Positions 49,445 to 58,696 of a DNA stretch of 64,000 nt are shown piece after piece (the first letter of the stretch is position 1; each line of letters begins with the position of its first letter). Source of the DNA: Sinisalibacter lacisalsi (GTDB lineage Bacteria; Pseudomonadota; Alphaproteobacteria; Rhodobacterales; Rhodobacteraceae); the NCBI RefSeq assembly GCF_014640115.1, contig NZ_BMGI01000005.1:124001-188000 (forward strand). Direction: 5' to 3'. A model generated the notes under the pieces. The model saw only the letters and a program-made list of their open reading frames with translations. It was not told where the DNA came from and ran no database searches. Position numbers and translations under genes: made by a program.

Positions 49445-50096
49445 GCGCCGCGATCGCCGCGGCGAGGCTCGCGCGCGGCAGGATGACGAGCAGCCCCGCA
49501 CCCTCCGGCGCGATCTCGACCGGCCCGGAACGCGCCCGGTTCGAGGTGCCCACCCGCGCCCAGGGCGCAAGCCGAAGCCGCTCGAGTTCCCATTCGAGGC
49601 CGCTCGTGCTCACCACCACCTCGGCCATCGGAAACAGCGACACCCGGCCGCCCGGCGCCAGATCGAGCCGCAGCGGGCGGGGGGCGTGAAAGCAGATGTC
49701 GTGACCGCCGACGAGGATACAGGGCCGGTCGGGATGACGCACCAGCGCGTTGTAGCAGGCCAGTTCATGATCGAGCCGCCGCCCGGTGAACCCCGCGCCC
49801 AGCACCAGCGGCGCCGCGATGGTGCGCAGCGCCTTGTCGAAATCGGTGCTGTCCTGCTCGGTGATCTCGTGCAGCGTGGCGGGATCGAGCCGGGCGCGGG
49901 TGGCGTCCGCGATGCTGTCCATGTCGCCGACGACGCGGTCCGGGGTCAGCCCGAGGGCCAGCGCCCGCGCCGCCGCGCCGTCGCAAACGACGAGATTCGG
50001 CGCCAGCGTCAAGAGTTCGGAAACGGTCTCGGGCGTAAGCTCGCCTCCGCCGAGGAGCGTGACCATTTCCAAAAAGGGTGCAAATCTGCCTGTCAT
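49425..50096 (-). CDS. Thiamine diphosphokinase
   Basis: Makes thiamine diphosphate from thiamine and ATP. The 223-residue product contains the family motifs LLGGGELTPETV, VVCDGAAARALALGLTPDRVVGDMDSI, EQDSTDFDKALRTI and LGAGFTGRRLDHELACYNALV, in the expected order; the C-terminal beta domain is complete. The ATG at 50096 opens MTGRFAPFLEM; upstream in-frame codons are unlikely. No thiamine riboswitch was seen in the 141-base divergent gap. Confidence 0.88.
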   Translation of the reverse strand: MTGRFAPFLEMVTLLGGGELTPETVSELLTLAPNLVVCDGAAARALALGLTPDRVVGDMDSIADATRARLDPATLHEITEQDSTDFDKALRTIAAPLVLGAGFTGRRLDHELACYNALVRHPDRPCILVGGHDICFHAPRPLRLDLAPGGRVSLFPMAEVVVSTSGLEWELERLRLAPWARVGTSNRARSGPVEIAPEGAGLLVILPRASLAAAIAALSSSAR

Positions 50097-50138
50097 ATGC
50101 CTATATGTTTCCGTCTGCGAAACTAACCATAATCCCGC

Positions 50139-50178
50139 CGCGAAAAAATACCGCCATTTTCGCGGAATTGTGCAATTC
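50139..50178. promoter_or_regulatory. Two adjacent inverted repeats between divergent genes
   Basis: CCGCGAAA (50139-50146) and TTTCGCGG (50158-50165) form an eight-base perfect stem with an 11-base loop. The last base of the second arm starts GAATTG-TG-CAATTC (50165-50178), a second perfect repeat. The pair ends 60 bases before the 800-residue gene and 40-80 bases from the thiamine diphosphokinase start, so it could regulate either. Confidence 0.45.
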
Positions 50179-50237
50179 TCACGGGGGGATCGTGGTAAAT
50201 CTACTCTTGCTGGATCGGGGGAGAAAGCGACGAGTTC

Positions 50238-52640
50238 ATGGTGAGCACGAGCAGGATTCTCACTGTTTCCTACGGCACTTTCAGCTGTACGCTGGAAGGG
50301 TTCGACGACCCGTTTTCGACGATGAAGTCGATTGCGGAGTATTTTCGCGACCTTGCCGCGGATGACAGGTACTTCGGGGCCGAGCCCCCGACGCCGGATG
50401 CGGAAATGCTGCACCGCATCGCCGAGCGCGAGGTCCGCAAGCGGGTCGAGGCGCGAATCAGCGACAATGGCGTGGTGCTGCGCCAGGCCGAAGGCACCGA
50501 AGAGGATGCACCCGGCCTGATCGCGTCGGACCGTGCCGAACGCGCGGCCGGGGACCGGGCCGAGGCGGACGCCGAACGCGCAGCGCAGGCCGAGGCGGAA
50601 CAGGCCGAACGCGAGGCCGAGGCCGCGCGCGTGGCGGAAGCCGAAGCCGAAGCCGAACGCGCCGCACAGGCCGAACGCGCCGCGCAAGCCGAACAGGCGG
50701 AACGCGAAGCCGAAGCAGAACGCGAGGCCGAGGCCGCCCGGGTGGCGCAGACCGAAGCGGAAGCCGAACGCGAGGCCGCGATGGAGCAGGCGAACACCGC
50801 GCGCCGCGCCGCAGAAGCGGAGGCCGCGCGCGCCTCCGAGGCGGACGATTCGCGCGAAGCCGCCGAAGCGGAAGATGCCGCGCGCCGCGCAGCCGTCGAG
50901 CGGGCACGGCGTGAAGCGTCGACCGAGACCGCGCCGCGCGCCGTGGCCGACAGCGGCGATACCGCCGGGATCTCCGCCGCCGACAAGCTCCTGCGTATCC
51001 GCGCCGTCGTAGAGGGCGCCCGCGCGATCCCCGGCGATTATCTCGAGGACGAACACGCCGACACCTTTTTCGCCGAGGTCCCACTAGAGACCGATTACGA
51101 CGCGCTGCTCGAAGATGGGTTCGAGGGCGAGGCCGGGGCCGAGATGCCCACGGTTACCGAAGCGGCCGAGGCCGGGCCGGAGGTCGCACCGCAGACCGTT
51201 ACCGCCAGCTTCGACGCCGACGAAGCCGCGATCAGCGCGGTGATCGGCTCGCTGGCGCAGCATCCGCCGGTGATGGAAGAGCCGACGGCCGTGGACGCGC
51301 CCGAGGCGGATGCCCAGCCGGAGGCGGCAGACAGCGATCAGCCCGACGCGCAAGCCGAAGCGGCGCGCGTTCTGGCGGCGTTGAAACAGGCGCCGGCGGC
51401 GGAACCGCAGGCACAAGCCGAGGCGGAGCCCGCGGCCGAGGCCGAGGCAGAAACCTCGCCCGAGCAGGGCCGCCGCCCGGTGGCACGGGTGGTCAAGGTG
51501 CGGCGTGCGGCGGTTGCCGAAGACACCGCGCCTGACATGGCGGACGACGACGCCGAGGAAGAACCCGGCGCGGCGTTCGACGACGACACGGTCGAGGCGT
51601 TCGATATCCCCGGCGAAAGCACGCTGTCGGAGGAGGAGGAGGCCGAGCTTGCCGCCGAACTCGCCGAGGTCGAGCGCGAGGCCCGCGAAGCCGCCGACGC
51701 GGAGCAGGCGGGCGCCACGCCGCTCGCCGTTGTCCCCGAGGAGGCCCCCGCAGACCGCATCCGCGCGCGCAAGGAGCCGAGCAAGACCGCCTTCGACGAT
51801 CATGACTTCAGCGAAACCGACTTCGCGATCGACCGTATCCTGGAGAAGACCAATACCCAGCTCGAAAGCGGCGAAGCCTCGCGCCGGCATTCCGCGATCC
51901 GCCACCTCAAGGCCGCGGTGCAGGCCACCCGCGCCGATCGCGCCGCCGAAACGCCGCCCGCCGACGAGGATGATCCGCGCGACGCCTACCGCGCCGATCT
52001 CGAACGCGTGGTGCGCCCGCGCCGGCCCGACGCCGCGGGCGACGGTGATCGCCCGCAGCGCCGTCTCGCGCCGCTCGTGCTGGTGTCCGAGCAGCGGATC
52101 GACACGCCGAAGCCGGAAGCCAACGGCGCGCCGGTGTCACAGTCGGCCGCCCCGGTACGCCCGCGCCGAGTGACAAAGGGCAACGTCGCCGTGGCGCGGG
52201 CCCTGCATGCCGTCGCGCAGGACAACTTCGAGGCAGAGGATGAAGACCAGCAGCAAGACCGCTACGCTGCGCCGACGGAACCGCACGCGGACCTGCCGCC
52301 CGTCTCCTCCGCCGCAGAAGGGGCATCTGCCGAGGTCAAAGGCGAGACGGACCGTGACGCGCTCACCAGCGGGTTCGCCGCCTACCTCGACCATGAAGAC
52401 GTGACCGGCCCCGAGGGAATCGTCGAGGCCGCCATCGCCTTCATGACCCAGGAAGTCGGACTGGCAACCGTTACCCGGCCCGAAGTGGTATCGCTGGTGA
52501 TCGAAACCGAACCGACCCTGGACCGGAAAGACGTGCTGGCCACATTGAGCCCGCTGGTTGCAAGTGGCCGGATCGAGCGCCCACGGCGCGGCGTGTTCGT
52601 GCTTGGCGAGAGCAGCCGGTTTTACGACGCCGATTGCTGA
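50238..52640 (+). CDS. Large acidic coiled-coil protein with conserved ends, function unknown
   Basis: An 800-residue protein. The first 85 residues look globular and conserved ([60 protein letters not shown]). Residues 90-240 are Ala/Glu/Arg heptads predicting a long coiled coil. The middle is acidic and low-complexity. The last 90 residues ([73 protein letters not shown]) resemble a winged-helix domain. There is no signal peptide. I recognise it as a protein found in other Rhodobacteraceae but know no function for it. Translation begins at [11 protein letters not shown] (50238). Confidence 0.65.
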   Translation: MVSTSRILTVSYGTFSCTLEGFDDPFSTMKSIAEYFRDLAADDRYFGAEPPTPDAEMLHRIAEREVRKRVEARISDNGVVLRQAEGTEEDAPGLIASDRAERAAGDRAEADAERAAQAEAEQAEREAEAARVAEAEAEAERAAQAERAAQAEQAEREAEAEREAEAARVAQTEAEAEREAAMEQANTARRAAEAEAARASEADDSREAAEAEDAARRAAVERARREASTETAPRAVADSGDTAGISAADKLLRIRAVVEGARAIPGDYLEDEHADTFFAEVPLETDYDALLEDGFEGEAGAEMPTVTEAAEAGPEVAPQTVTASFDADEAAISAVIGSLAQHPPVMEEPTAVDAPEADAQPEAADSDQPDAQAEAARVLAALKQAPAAEPQAQAEAEPAAEAEAETSPEQGRRPVARVVKVRRAAVAEDTAPDMADDDAEEEPGAAFDDDTVEAFDIPGESTLSEEEEAELAAELAEVEREAREAADAEQAGATPLAVVPEEAPADRIRARKEPSKTAFDDHDFSETDFAIDRILEKTNTQLESGEASRRHSAIRHLKAAVQATRADRAAETPPADEDDPRDAYRADLERVVRPRRPDAAGDGDRPQRRLAPLVLVSEQRIDTPKPEANGAPVSQSAAPVRPRRVTKGNVAVARALHAVAQDNFEAEDEDQQQDRYAAPTEPHADLPPVSSAAEGASAEVKGETDRDALTSGFAAYLDHEDVTGPEGIVEAAIAFMTQEVGLATVTRPEVVSLVIETEPTLDRKDVLATLSPLVASGRIERPRRGVFVLGESSRFYDADC

Positions 52641-52659
52641 GTGCCGCCCCCGAAACCAA

Positions 52660-52689
52660 AAGGCGGAGTGACCCCGGTCACTCCGCCTT
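52660..52689. terminator. Bidirectional terminator, 14-base perfect stem
   Basis: AAGGCGGAGTGACC and GGTCACTCCGCCTT form a 14-base perfect stem with a two-base loop between the convergent genes; the stem contains the last codons of the DUF2842 gene. On the minus strand it is followed by TTTTGGTTT, a proper T-run; on the plus strand by GTCGTTTTC. Confidence 0.85.
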
Positions 52690-52905
52690 GTCGTTTTCGT
52701 CCGGGTCGGGCCGCGCGACGCCGAGGAACAGCTTTCGCAGCGGCAGCATCCACAGGAACCCGAGTCCGACGTAGATCGCCAGTTCAACGAGGATCGAGGG
52801 CCGGGTCTCGAACAGGCCGACAAGAGTGACCGCCACCACGATGTAGAGCGGCAGGCCGATCACCAGCACGGCGATGGCGAGGCGTTTGCGGGCTTTGAAG
52901 GTCAT
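52678..52905 (-). CDS. DUF2842 small membrane protein
   Basis: A 75-residue protein with two membrane helices (LAIAVLVIGLPLYIVVAVTLVGLF and LVELAIYVGLGFLWMLPLRKLFLGVARPDPDEN). The second includes the family's WxLPLRxxxxGVARPDPD ending. DUF2842 is a short alphaproteobacterial family of unknown function. It follows purA by four bases, so is cotranscribed with it. Its last codons lie in the terminator stem. Confidence 0.85.
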   Translation of the reverse strand: MTFKARKRLAIAVLVIGLPLYIVVAVTLVGLFETRPSILVELAIYVGLGFLWMLPLRKLFLGVARPDPDENDKAE

Positions 52906-52909
52906 GCGC

Positions 52910-54202
52910 TCAATCCGCGAAAGGATCGGTGACGAGGATAGTATCTTCGCGCTCGGGGCTGGTCGAAAGCAACGCCACCGGGCAGCCGATCAGTTCCTCG
53001 ACGCGGCGCACGTACTTGATCGCCTCCGCCGGAAGTTCGGCCCATGAGCGCGCACCCTCGGTCGACTGGTTCCAGCCTTCGAGCGTTTCGTAGACCGGGC
53101 GCACCCGGGCCTGCTGGTCCGCCGCCGTCGGCAGGTAATCGAGCACCGCGCCGTCAAGCTCGTAGCCGGTGCAGATCTTCAGCGTCTCGAAACCGTCGAG
53201 CACGTCGAGCTTGGTGAGCGCGATGCCGTTCACCCCCGAGGTGAGGCAGGTCTGGCGCACCAGCACCGCGTCGAACCAGCCGCAGCGTCGCTGGCGCCCG
53301 GTCACGGTGCCGAACTCGCGGCCGCGCTCGCCGAGCCGCTGGCCGTCGTCGTCGAACAACTCGGTCGGGAACGGGCCCTCGCCAACGCGGGTGGTGTAGG
53401 CCTTCACGATCCCCAGCACGAAGTCGATCGCGCCGGGGCCGATGCCGGTGCCGGTGGCGGCCTGCCCGGCGATCACGTTGGAGGAGGTGACGAAGGGATA
53501 GGTGCCGAAGTCGATATCGAGCAGCGCGCCCTGTGCGCCCTCGAACAGGATGCGCTTGCCGGCACGGCGCTGCTCGTTGAGCACTTTCCAGACCGGCTGG
53601 GCGTATTGCAGGATCTCGGGCGCGATCTCGTTCAGCGAGGCGATCAGCGCGGCCTTGTCGATGGCGTCGAGGCCGAGGCCCGCGCGCAGCGCGTTGTGAT
53701 GCACCAGCGCCCGGTCGACCCGCAATTCCAGCGTTGCCGGGTCGGCGAGATCGGCGACACGGATCACCCGGCGGCCGACCTTGTCTTCGTAGGCCGGGCC
53801 GATGCCGCGCCCGGTGGTGCCGATCTTGGCCACGCTCGCCTGCGCCTCGCGGGCGCGGTCGAGCTCGCCGTGATAGGGCAGGATCAGCGGCGTGTTCTCG
53901 GCGATCATCAGGGTTTCGGGGCTGATCTCCACGCCCTGCTTGCGGATCGCCGCGATCTCGGCCACCAGGTGCCAGGGATCGAGCACCACGCCGTTGCCGA
54001 TCACCGAGAGCTTGCCGCCGCGCACCACGCCCGAGGGCAGCGCGTTGAGCTTGAACACTTCGCCGTCGATCACCAGCGTGTGGCCGGCGTTGTGACCGCC
54101 CTGGAAGCGGCAGACAACGTCGGCGCGCTCGCTGAGCCAGTCCACCAGCTTGCCCTTTCCCTCGTCGCCCCACTGGGCGCCCACGACGACAACGTTGGCC
54201 AT
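52910..54202 (-). CDS. purA: Adenylosuccinate synthetase
   Basis: Catalyses the GTP-dependent step from IMP and aspartate to adenylosuccinate. The 430-residue product is full length with the P-loop-like [35 protein letters not shown] at the start, [38 protein letters not shown] and GPFPTEL, then [16 protein letters not shown]. On the minus strand a TATAGC box (54232-54237) 30 bases upstream could be the -10; the -35 is poor. It is divergent from secG. Confidence 0.97.
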   Translation of the reverse strand: MANVVVVGAQWGDEGKGKLVDWLSERADVVCRFQGGHNAGHTLVIDGEVFKLNALPSGVVRGGKLSVIGNGVVLDPWHLVAEIAAIRKQGVEISPETLMIAENTPLILPYHGELDRAREAQASVAKIGTTGRGIGPAYEDKVGRRVIRVADLADPATLELRVDRALVHHNALRAGLGLDAIDKAALIASLNEIAPEILQYAQPVWKVLNEQRRAGKRILFEGAQGALLDIDFGTYPFVTSSNVIAGQAATGTGIGPGAIDFVLGIVKAYTTRVGEGPFPTELFDDDGQRLGERGREFGTVTGRQRRCGWFDAVLVRQTCLTSGVNGIALTKLDVLDGFETLKICTGYELDGAVLDYLPTAADQQARVRPVYETLEGWNQSTEGARSWAELPAEAIKYVRRVEELIGCPVALLSTSPEREDTILVTDPFAD

Positions 54203-54297
54203 TCGATCCTCCGGGTAATGAACCGCGCAGAGCTATAGCGAAGCCGCCCCGCGGGTGAAACCGAAATCTCCAACCTGGCCCCTCCCCCGGTTTTGGG

Positions 54298-54326
54298 TTG
54301 CGACGCCGGGGCGAACCTCCTAGATA
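54298..54326 (+). promoter_or_regulatory. Likely sigma70 promoter of secG
   Basis: TTGCGA (54298-54303) and TAGATA (54321-54326) are separated by 17 bases. Transcription would begin near 54333, about 24 bases before the secG ATG. The -35 matches consensus at four of six positions and the -10 at four of six. Confidence 0.5.
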
Positions 54327-54356
54327 CGCGCAGCAAGACCGAAACCCGGGGCCCCC

Positions 54357-54728
54357 ATGGAAAACGTCCTTCTCGTCATCCTTCTGATCCTCGCGCTCGC
54401 GCTCATCGCGGTCGTGCTGATGCAACGCTCCGAGGGCGGCGGCCTTGGCATCGGCGGCGGCGGCGGCGGCGGCGGCGTGATGAGCGCACGCGGCGCAGCC
54501 ACGGCGCTGGGCAAGCTCACATGGGTGCTCGGCATCGGTTTGCTCGCGATCTCGCTGGCGATGACCATCGTCTCGGCGCAAAAGTCGGCCGATTCCTCGG
54601 TGATCGACCGCGTCGGCGAAGAGGCGACCGAAACCGCGCCGGTTCCGGCGCCGGCCGCGCCGGACGTGACCGACATGATGCCGCCGGCAACGGGTGACGC
54701 GCCGGTCGCGCCGCCGCGCGCGGATTGA
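54357..54728 (+). CDS. secG: Preprotein translocase subunit SecG
   Basis: SecG, with SecYE, forms the protein-export channel. The 123-residue product has two helices: VLLVILLILALALIAVVLMQRSE and LGKLTWVLGIGLLAISLAMTIV, with the conserved loop RSEGGGLGIGGGG...VMSARGAAT. The loop holds eight Gly codons made of pure GGC repeats. The Pro/Ala-rich C-terminal tail (ETAPVPAPAAPDV) is common in alphaproteobacterial SecG. It lies 238 bases upstream of pyrG, a conserved order in this class. Confidence 0.95.
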   Translation: MENVLLVILLILALALIAVVLMQRSEGGGLGIGGGGGGGGVMSARGAATALGKLTWVLGIGLLAISLAMTIVSAQKSADSSVIDRVGEEATETAPVPAPAAPDVTDMMPPATGDAPVAPPRAD

Positions 54729-54748
54729 GGCCGGACAGGCCATGACAA

Positions 54749-54768
54749 CCGGGCGGCGTTCCGCCCGG
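54749..54768 (+). terminator. GC-rich hairpin after secG
   Basis: CCGGGCGG and CCGCCCGG form an eight-base stem with a four-base loop, 20 bases after the secG stop. There is no T-run, so it may be only a partial terminator or a 3'-end stabiliser. Confidence 0.4.
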
Positions 54769-54880
54769 GCGGGGTAATAGCCCCCGCCACCAACCACAAC
54801 ACATTGATGGTGCGAGAAAAATAGCCTCATCATGTAGCGTCTCGGTTGCGCGGGGGCCGGGAATCGTCTATCCATTGACT

Positions 54881-54953
54881 CCCGTGATGGAGCGATTTCC
54901 GCGGGCATGGTTCGCTGTGGAAATCGCTCCCAATTCAAAACGGAAATCACGGG
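54881..54953. repeat. Nested inverted repeat upstream of pyrG (multi-hairpin family, divergent copy D)
   Basis: An inner perfect 12-base stem, GGAGCGATTTCC (54889-54900) and GGAAATCGCTCC (54919-54930), is nested in an outer stem, CCCGTGAT (54881-54888) and ATCACGGG (54946-54953). The inner arms contain the GGAAATCG core seen in copies A to C, but here the hairpins are nested, not sequential. It ends 14 bases before the pyrG start. Confidence 0.8.
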
Positions 54954-54966
54954 GGCAGCCGCGCAC

Positions 54967-56610
54967 ATGGCACGATACATCTTCATCACCGGCGGCGTGG
55001 TTTCCTCGCTCGGCAAGGGCCTGACCTCCGCCGCGCTCGGCGCGCTGTTGCAGGCGCGCGGCTTCACGGTGCGGCTGCGCAAGCTCGACCCCTATCTCAA
55101 CGTCGATCCCGGCACGATGAGCCCGTTCGAGCATGGCGAGGTGTTCGTCACCGACGATGGCGCCGAAACCGATCTCGACCTTGGCCATTACGAACGCTTC
55201 ACCGGCGTCGCGGCGCGGGCGACCGACTCGGTCTCGTCGGGCCGGATCTACACCAACGTGCTCGAGAAGGAGCGCCGCGGCGATTACCTCGGCAAGACGA
55301 TCCAGGTGATTCCGCACGTCACCAACGAGATCAAGGACTGGATCGCCATCGGCGACGACGAGGTCGATTTCATGCTCTGCGAGATCGGCGGCACGGTGGG
55401 CGACATCGAGGCGCTGCCGTTCTTCGAGGCGATCCGCCAGTTCGCGCAGGAGCGCGAGCGCGACCAATGCATCTTCATGCACCTGACGCTGGTGCCCTAC
55501 GTCACCGCCGCCGGCGAGCTGAAGACCAAGCCGACCCAGCACAGCGTCAAGGAGCTGCGCTCGATCGGCATCGCCCCCGACGTGCTGGTGACGCGGGCCG
55601 AGCACCCGATCCCCGACAAGGAGCGCGAGAAGATCGCGCTGTTCTGCAACGTCCGCAAGGAAGCGGTGATCCCGGGCTATGATCTGAAGTCGATCTACGA
55701 GGCGCCGATGGCCTACCACGGCGTCGGTCTCGACCAGGCCGTGCTCGACGCCTTCCGGATCAGCCCGGCGCCGAAGCCCGAGCTTTCGCGCTGGCAGGAC
55801 GTGGAAGACCGCATCAACCACGCCGAGGGCGAGGTGCGGGTGGCGATCGTGGGCAAGTACGTTCAGCTCGAAGACGCCTACAAGTCGATCAAGGAGGCGC
55901 TCACCCATGGCGGCATGGCGAACCGCACCAAGGTGATCTCCGAGTGGATCGACGCCGAGATCTTCGAAAAGGAAGACCCGGCCCCCTACCTCGAAGGCTA
56001 TCACGCCATCCTCGTGCCGGGCGGCTTCGGCGAGCGCGGCACCGAGGGCAAGATCCGCGCCGCGCAGTTCGCGCGCGAGCGCAAGATCCCCTATCTCGGC
56101 ATCTGCCTCGGCATGCAGATGGCGGTGATCGAGGCGGCGCGCAACACGCTTGGCATCACCAACGCCGGCTCGGAGGAGTTCGACCACGAGGCGGGCGAGA
56201 AGCGCTTCACGCCGGTCGTGTATCACCTCAAGGAATGGGTGCAGGGCAACTACAAGGTGAAGCGCAAGGTTTCCGATGACAAGGGCGGCACGATGCGCCT
56301 CGGGGCCTATACCGCCACGCTCAAACCCGGCTCGAAAGTGGCCGGGATCTACGGCAAGACCGAGATCGAGGAACGCCACCGCCACCGCTACGAGGTCGAC
56401 ATCAAGTATCGCGACGAGCTGGAGGCCAAGGGGCTGACCTTCTCCGGCCTCTCGCCCGACGGGCGGCTGCCCGAGATCGTCGAATGGACCGATCACCCGT
56501 GGTTCATCGGCGTGCAGTTCCATCCCGAGCTGAAATCCAAGCCCTTCGCCCCCGCGCCGCTGTTCGCCGATTTCGTCCGCGCGGCGATGGAGGTGGAGCG
56601 GCTGGTGTGA
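54967..56610 (+). CDS. pyrG: CTP synthase
   Basis: Makes CTP from UTP, glutamine and ATP. The 547-residue protein has the synthetase domain [32 protein letters not shown] with P-loop, [26 protein letters not shown], and the glutamine amidotransferase domain with [13 protein letters not shown], catalytic Cys in [12 protein letters not shown] and the closing HPE ([10 protein letters not shown]). Complete. Starts at ATG 54967, inside the reach of the nested hairpin repeat that ends 14 bases before. Its stop overlaps the next gene's GTG start (GTGA). Confidence 0.97.
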   Translation: MARYIFITGGVVSSLGKGLTSAALGALLQARGFTVRLRKLDPYLNVDPGTMSPFEHGEVFVTDDGAETDLDLGHYERFTGVAARATDSVSSGRIYTNVLEKERRGDYLGKTIQVIPHVTNEIKDWIAIGDDEVDFMLCEIGGTVGDIEALPFFEAIRQFAQERERDQCIFMHLTLVPYVTAAGELKTKPTQHSVKELRSIGIAPDVLVTRAEHPIPDKEREKIALFCNVRKEAVIPGYDLKSIYEAPMAYHGVGLDQAVLDAFRISPAPKPELSRWQDVEDRINHAEGEVRVAIVGKYVQLEDAYKSIKEALTHGGMANRTKVISEWIDAEIFEKEDPAPYLEGYHAILVPGGFGERGTEGKIRAAQFARERKIPYLGICLGMQMAVIEAARNTLGITNAGSEEFDHEAGEKRFTPVVYHLKEWVQGNYKVKRKVSDDKGGTMRLGAYTATLKPGSKVAGIYGKTEIEERHRHRYEVDIKYRDELEAKGLTFSGLSPDGRLPEIVEWTDHPWFIGVQFHPELKSKPFAPAPLFADFVRAAMEVERLV

Positions 56611-57275
56611 TCCGCGCGCTGGCCGTGACGCTGGCCTGCGCGCAGGCGGCGGCGGCCGGGCCGGTGGCGCAGGTCGATCCCGAGAGCCTTGCGCTTGCCG
56701 GGCGGATGGATTTCGAGGCCCTCCCCCTTCTGCCCGAACCGGGGCTGGCGCATGACGCGCCGCTCACCGCGCCGGGGCTGGCGCTTGGCGCGCGGTTCGC
56801 CGGCCAGGCCGTCACCGGCGCGCCACATGACCGGCTGGAGGGCGCGCCGCGCGGCCCGCTCGCCCTGGCCGCCATTGCGCCCGGACAGGGGCTCGCCACC
56901 GCCTGGCATGCCGGTTTCGGCTCGACCGCGCTGTTTCCTCTCGGCCCGGCCGGCTTTCCCGTGATCGAAGCCCGCGGCGAGGGGGCGGTGGCGCTGCTGT
57001 TCGAGGCCGACGTGCGCGCCCTCGCGCTGAAGATCCACGCCGATTACGCCGATCCGCTCGGCACCCGCCCGCCCCCCGGCACCGCCACGCTTACCTTCCA
57101 CGACCGCGCCGGCGGCCTCATCGACCGCCACCATGTCGGCCTTGCCCACGGCGTGCTCGCGCTGGGTTTCGCCAGCACCGGGCCGGGCTTCGCCGGGGTG
57201 ACGATCACCAACGACGACCCCGGCGGCATCGCCATCGACGATATCCGCTACCCTTTGCCCGACCTCAACGGCTGA
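56607..57275 (+). CDS. Exported protein, function unknown
   Basis: A 222-residue protein starting at a GTG that overlaps the pyrG stop. The first 17 residues ([17 protein letters not shown]) look like a short signal peptide, cleaved before [11 protein letters not shown]. The body is beta-rich: [101 protein letters not shown] and a C-terminus [22 protein letters not shown], which resembles the sandwich domain found in PEP-CTERM-type secreted proteins, but without the sorting signal. No function can be assigned. Confidence 0.55.
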   Translation: MIRALAVTLACAQAAAAGPVAQVDPESLALAGRMDFEALPLLPEPGLAHDAPLTAPGLALGARFAGQAVTGAPHDRLEGAPRGPLALAAIAPGQGLATAWHAGFGSTALFPLGPAGFPVIEARGEGAVALLFEADVRALALKIHADYADPLGTRPPPGTATLTFHDRAGGLIDRHHVGLAHGVLALGFASTGPGFAGVTITNDDPGGIAIDDIRYPLPDLNG

Positions 57276-57334
57276 CCACTGGACGCACCGCGCCCTCGGG
57301 GTTAGCCTCGGCGCGACGCGTGAAGGGAGCGCCC

Positions 57335-57766
57335 ATGTTTACCGATTTCCTGAAACGATTGCGGGGCATCAGGCCCGAAGCGCCGCTGCCGCCGCTCGAC
57401 GCCCGGCTGGCCTCCGGCGCGCTGCTGGTGCGCATCGCCAAGGCCGATTCGCAATACGTGTTCGAGGAGATCGCCGAGATCGACCGGATCCTCGCCCGCG
57501 CGCACGGGTTGAAGCCGGTGGAGGCGGCCAAGCTGCGCGCCACCTGCGAGAAGCTCGAAGCCCAGGCCCCGGCGACCGAGACCTTCACCACGATGGTGCA
57601 GAACGGCGTGGCCTACGAAACCCGCGCCGAGCTGATAGAGGCCTTGCGCCAGGTCGCGGTGGCCGACAGGGCGCTGAAGCCGGAGGAGGAGGCCCTGCTC
57701 GCCGAGGTCGCCGACGCGTTTGGAATCGCGCCCGAGGATCGGGCCACGTCTGCAGGGGAGGCTTGA
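57335..57766 (+). CDS. TerB family protein (first copy)
   Basis: A 143-residue all-helical protein of the TerB/tellurite-resistance fold: GALLVRIAKADSQYVFEEIAEIDRILARAHGLKPVEAAKLRATCEKLEAQAPATETFTTMVQNGVAYETRAELIEALRQVAVADRALKPEEEALLAEVADAFGI. The family binds metal through acidic residues in the DxxxxxEE-type loop (here ADSQYVFEEIAEIDR). It is separated from its paralogue at 58129 by a DUF1330 gene; the pair is commonly adjacent in Rhodobacteraceae. The ATG at 57335 is preceded by GAAGGGAG. Confidence 0.8.
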   Translation: MFTDFLKRLRGIRPEAPLPPLDARLASGALLVRIAKADSQYVFEEIAEIDRILARAHGLKPVEAAKLRATCEKLEAQAPATETFTTMVQNGVAYETRAELIEALRQVAVADRALKPEEEALLAEVADAFGIAPEDRATSAGEA

Positions 57767-57768
57767 GC

Positions 57769-58080
57769 ATGGCGGCGAAGGGATACTGGATCGGCCGGGT
57801 GGATGTGCAGGACGACGCCGGCTACCGCGCCTATATCGAGGCGAACGCCGAGCCGTTCGCCCGCTTCGGCGCGCGCTTTCTGATCCGCGGCGGGGCCTTC
57901 GAGACGGTCGAGGGCGAAGCCCGGTCGCGCAACGTGGTGATCGAGTTTCCCAGCATCGAGGCCGCGCGCGCCTGCTATCACAGCCCCGAATACCAGGCCG
58001 CCAAGGCGCTGCGGGAGCCGGTGTCGGTCGGCGATATCATCATCATCGAGGGCTATGAAGGGCCGCAGCCGGGCGATTGA
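57769..58080 (+). CDS. DUF1330 family protein
   Basis: A 103-residue protein of the dimeric alpha-beta barrel (DUF1330) group: KGYWIGRVDVQDDAGYRAYIEANAEPFARFGARFLIRGGAFETVEGEARSRNVVIEFPSIEAARACYHSPEYQAAKALREPVSVGDIIIIEGY. All the typical positions (YW, Y.A.., F.ARFL.RGG, VV.EFPS...A..Y.SPEYQ) are present. Function unknown. The start ATG at 57769 has AGGGGAGG eight bases before it and lies two bases after the TerB stop. Confidence 0.85.
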   Translation: MAAKGYWIGRVDVQDDAGYRAYIEANAEPFARFGARFLIRGGAFETVEGEARSRNVVIEFPSIEAARACYHSPEYQAAKALREPVSVGDIIIIEGYEGPQPGD

Positions 58081-58128
58081 CACGCAGCCGTGATTGGCAC
58101 ACCGCGACGCCCGCGCTATATCGGGGTC

Positions 58129-58566
58129 ATGATTGACCGTCTCATCAAATCGCTCTTCGCTGCCGAGCCCCAAGAGCTCGCGGAAGAAGATTCCCGCCTC
58201 GCCCTCACTGCCCTTCTGGTGCGGCTGGCCCGCTCCGACCATGATTACGACGACGCCGAGATCAACCAGATCGAGTCGATCATCGCCGCGCGCTATCATC
58301 TCGGCCAGGCCGAGGCGACCGCATTGCGCCACGAGGCCGAGGCGCTGGAGGCCGAGGCGCCCGACACCGTGCGCTTCACCCAGGCGATCAAGCAGGCCGT
58401 GCCCTACGAAGACCGCCGCCGGGTGGTGGAAAATGCCTGGGCGGTGGTTCTGGCCGATGGCGTGCGGGCCGACGAGGAGGTCGCGCTGATGCGGATGGTG
58501 GCCAGTTTCCTCGGCGTCAGCGACCGCGATTCGAACATCGCGCGGCTGCAAGCGGCGAAATCCTGA
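58129..58566 (+). CDS. TerB family protein (second copy)
   Basis: A 145-residue protein related to that at 57335: ALTALLVRLARSDHDYDDAEINQIESIIAARYHLGQAEATALRHEAEALEAEAPDTVRFTQAIKQAVPYEDRRRVVENAWAVVLADGVRADEEVALMRMVASFLGVSDRDS. Both TerB repeats are preserved, with D-x-D-Y-D-D-x-E acidic metal-binding positions more complete than in the first copy. It starts at ATG 58129 (MIDRLIK). Role in metal or stress sensing is likely but not shown. Confidence 0.8.
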   Translation: MIDRLIKSLFAAEPQELAEEDSRLALTALLVRLARSDHDYDDAEINQIESIIAARYHLGQAEATALRHEAEALEAEAPDTVRFTQAIKQAVPYEDRRRVVENAWAVVLADGVRADEEVALMRMVASFLGVSDRDSNIARLQAAKS

Positions 58567-58696
58567 GCACGCCGCCCAGACGATGCGCGCCCGGGCGAGA
58601 AAATCCCCGCAGCGGCCCTGACGCCACGGCAACCAAACGGTAAAAATCGTTGCATCAAGAGGCGTTTTGCGCCCTACTCGGTCCCCGGAACAACCG

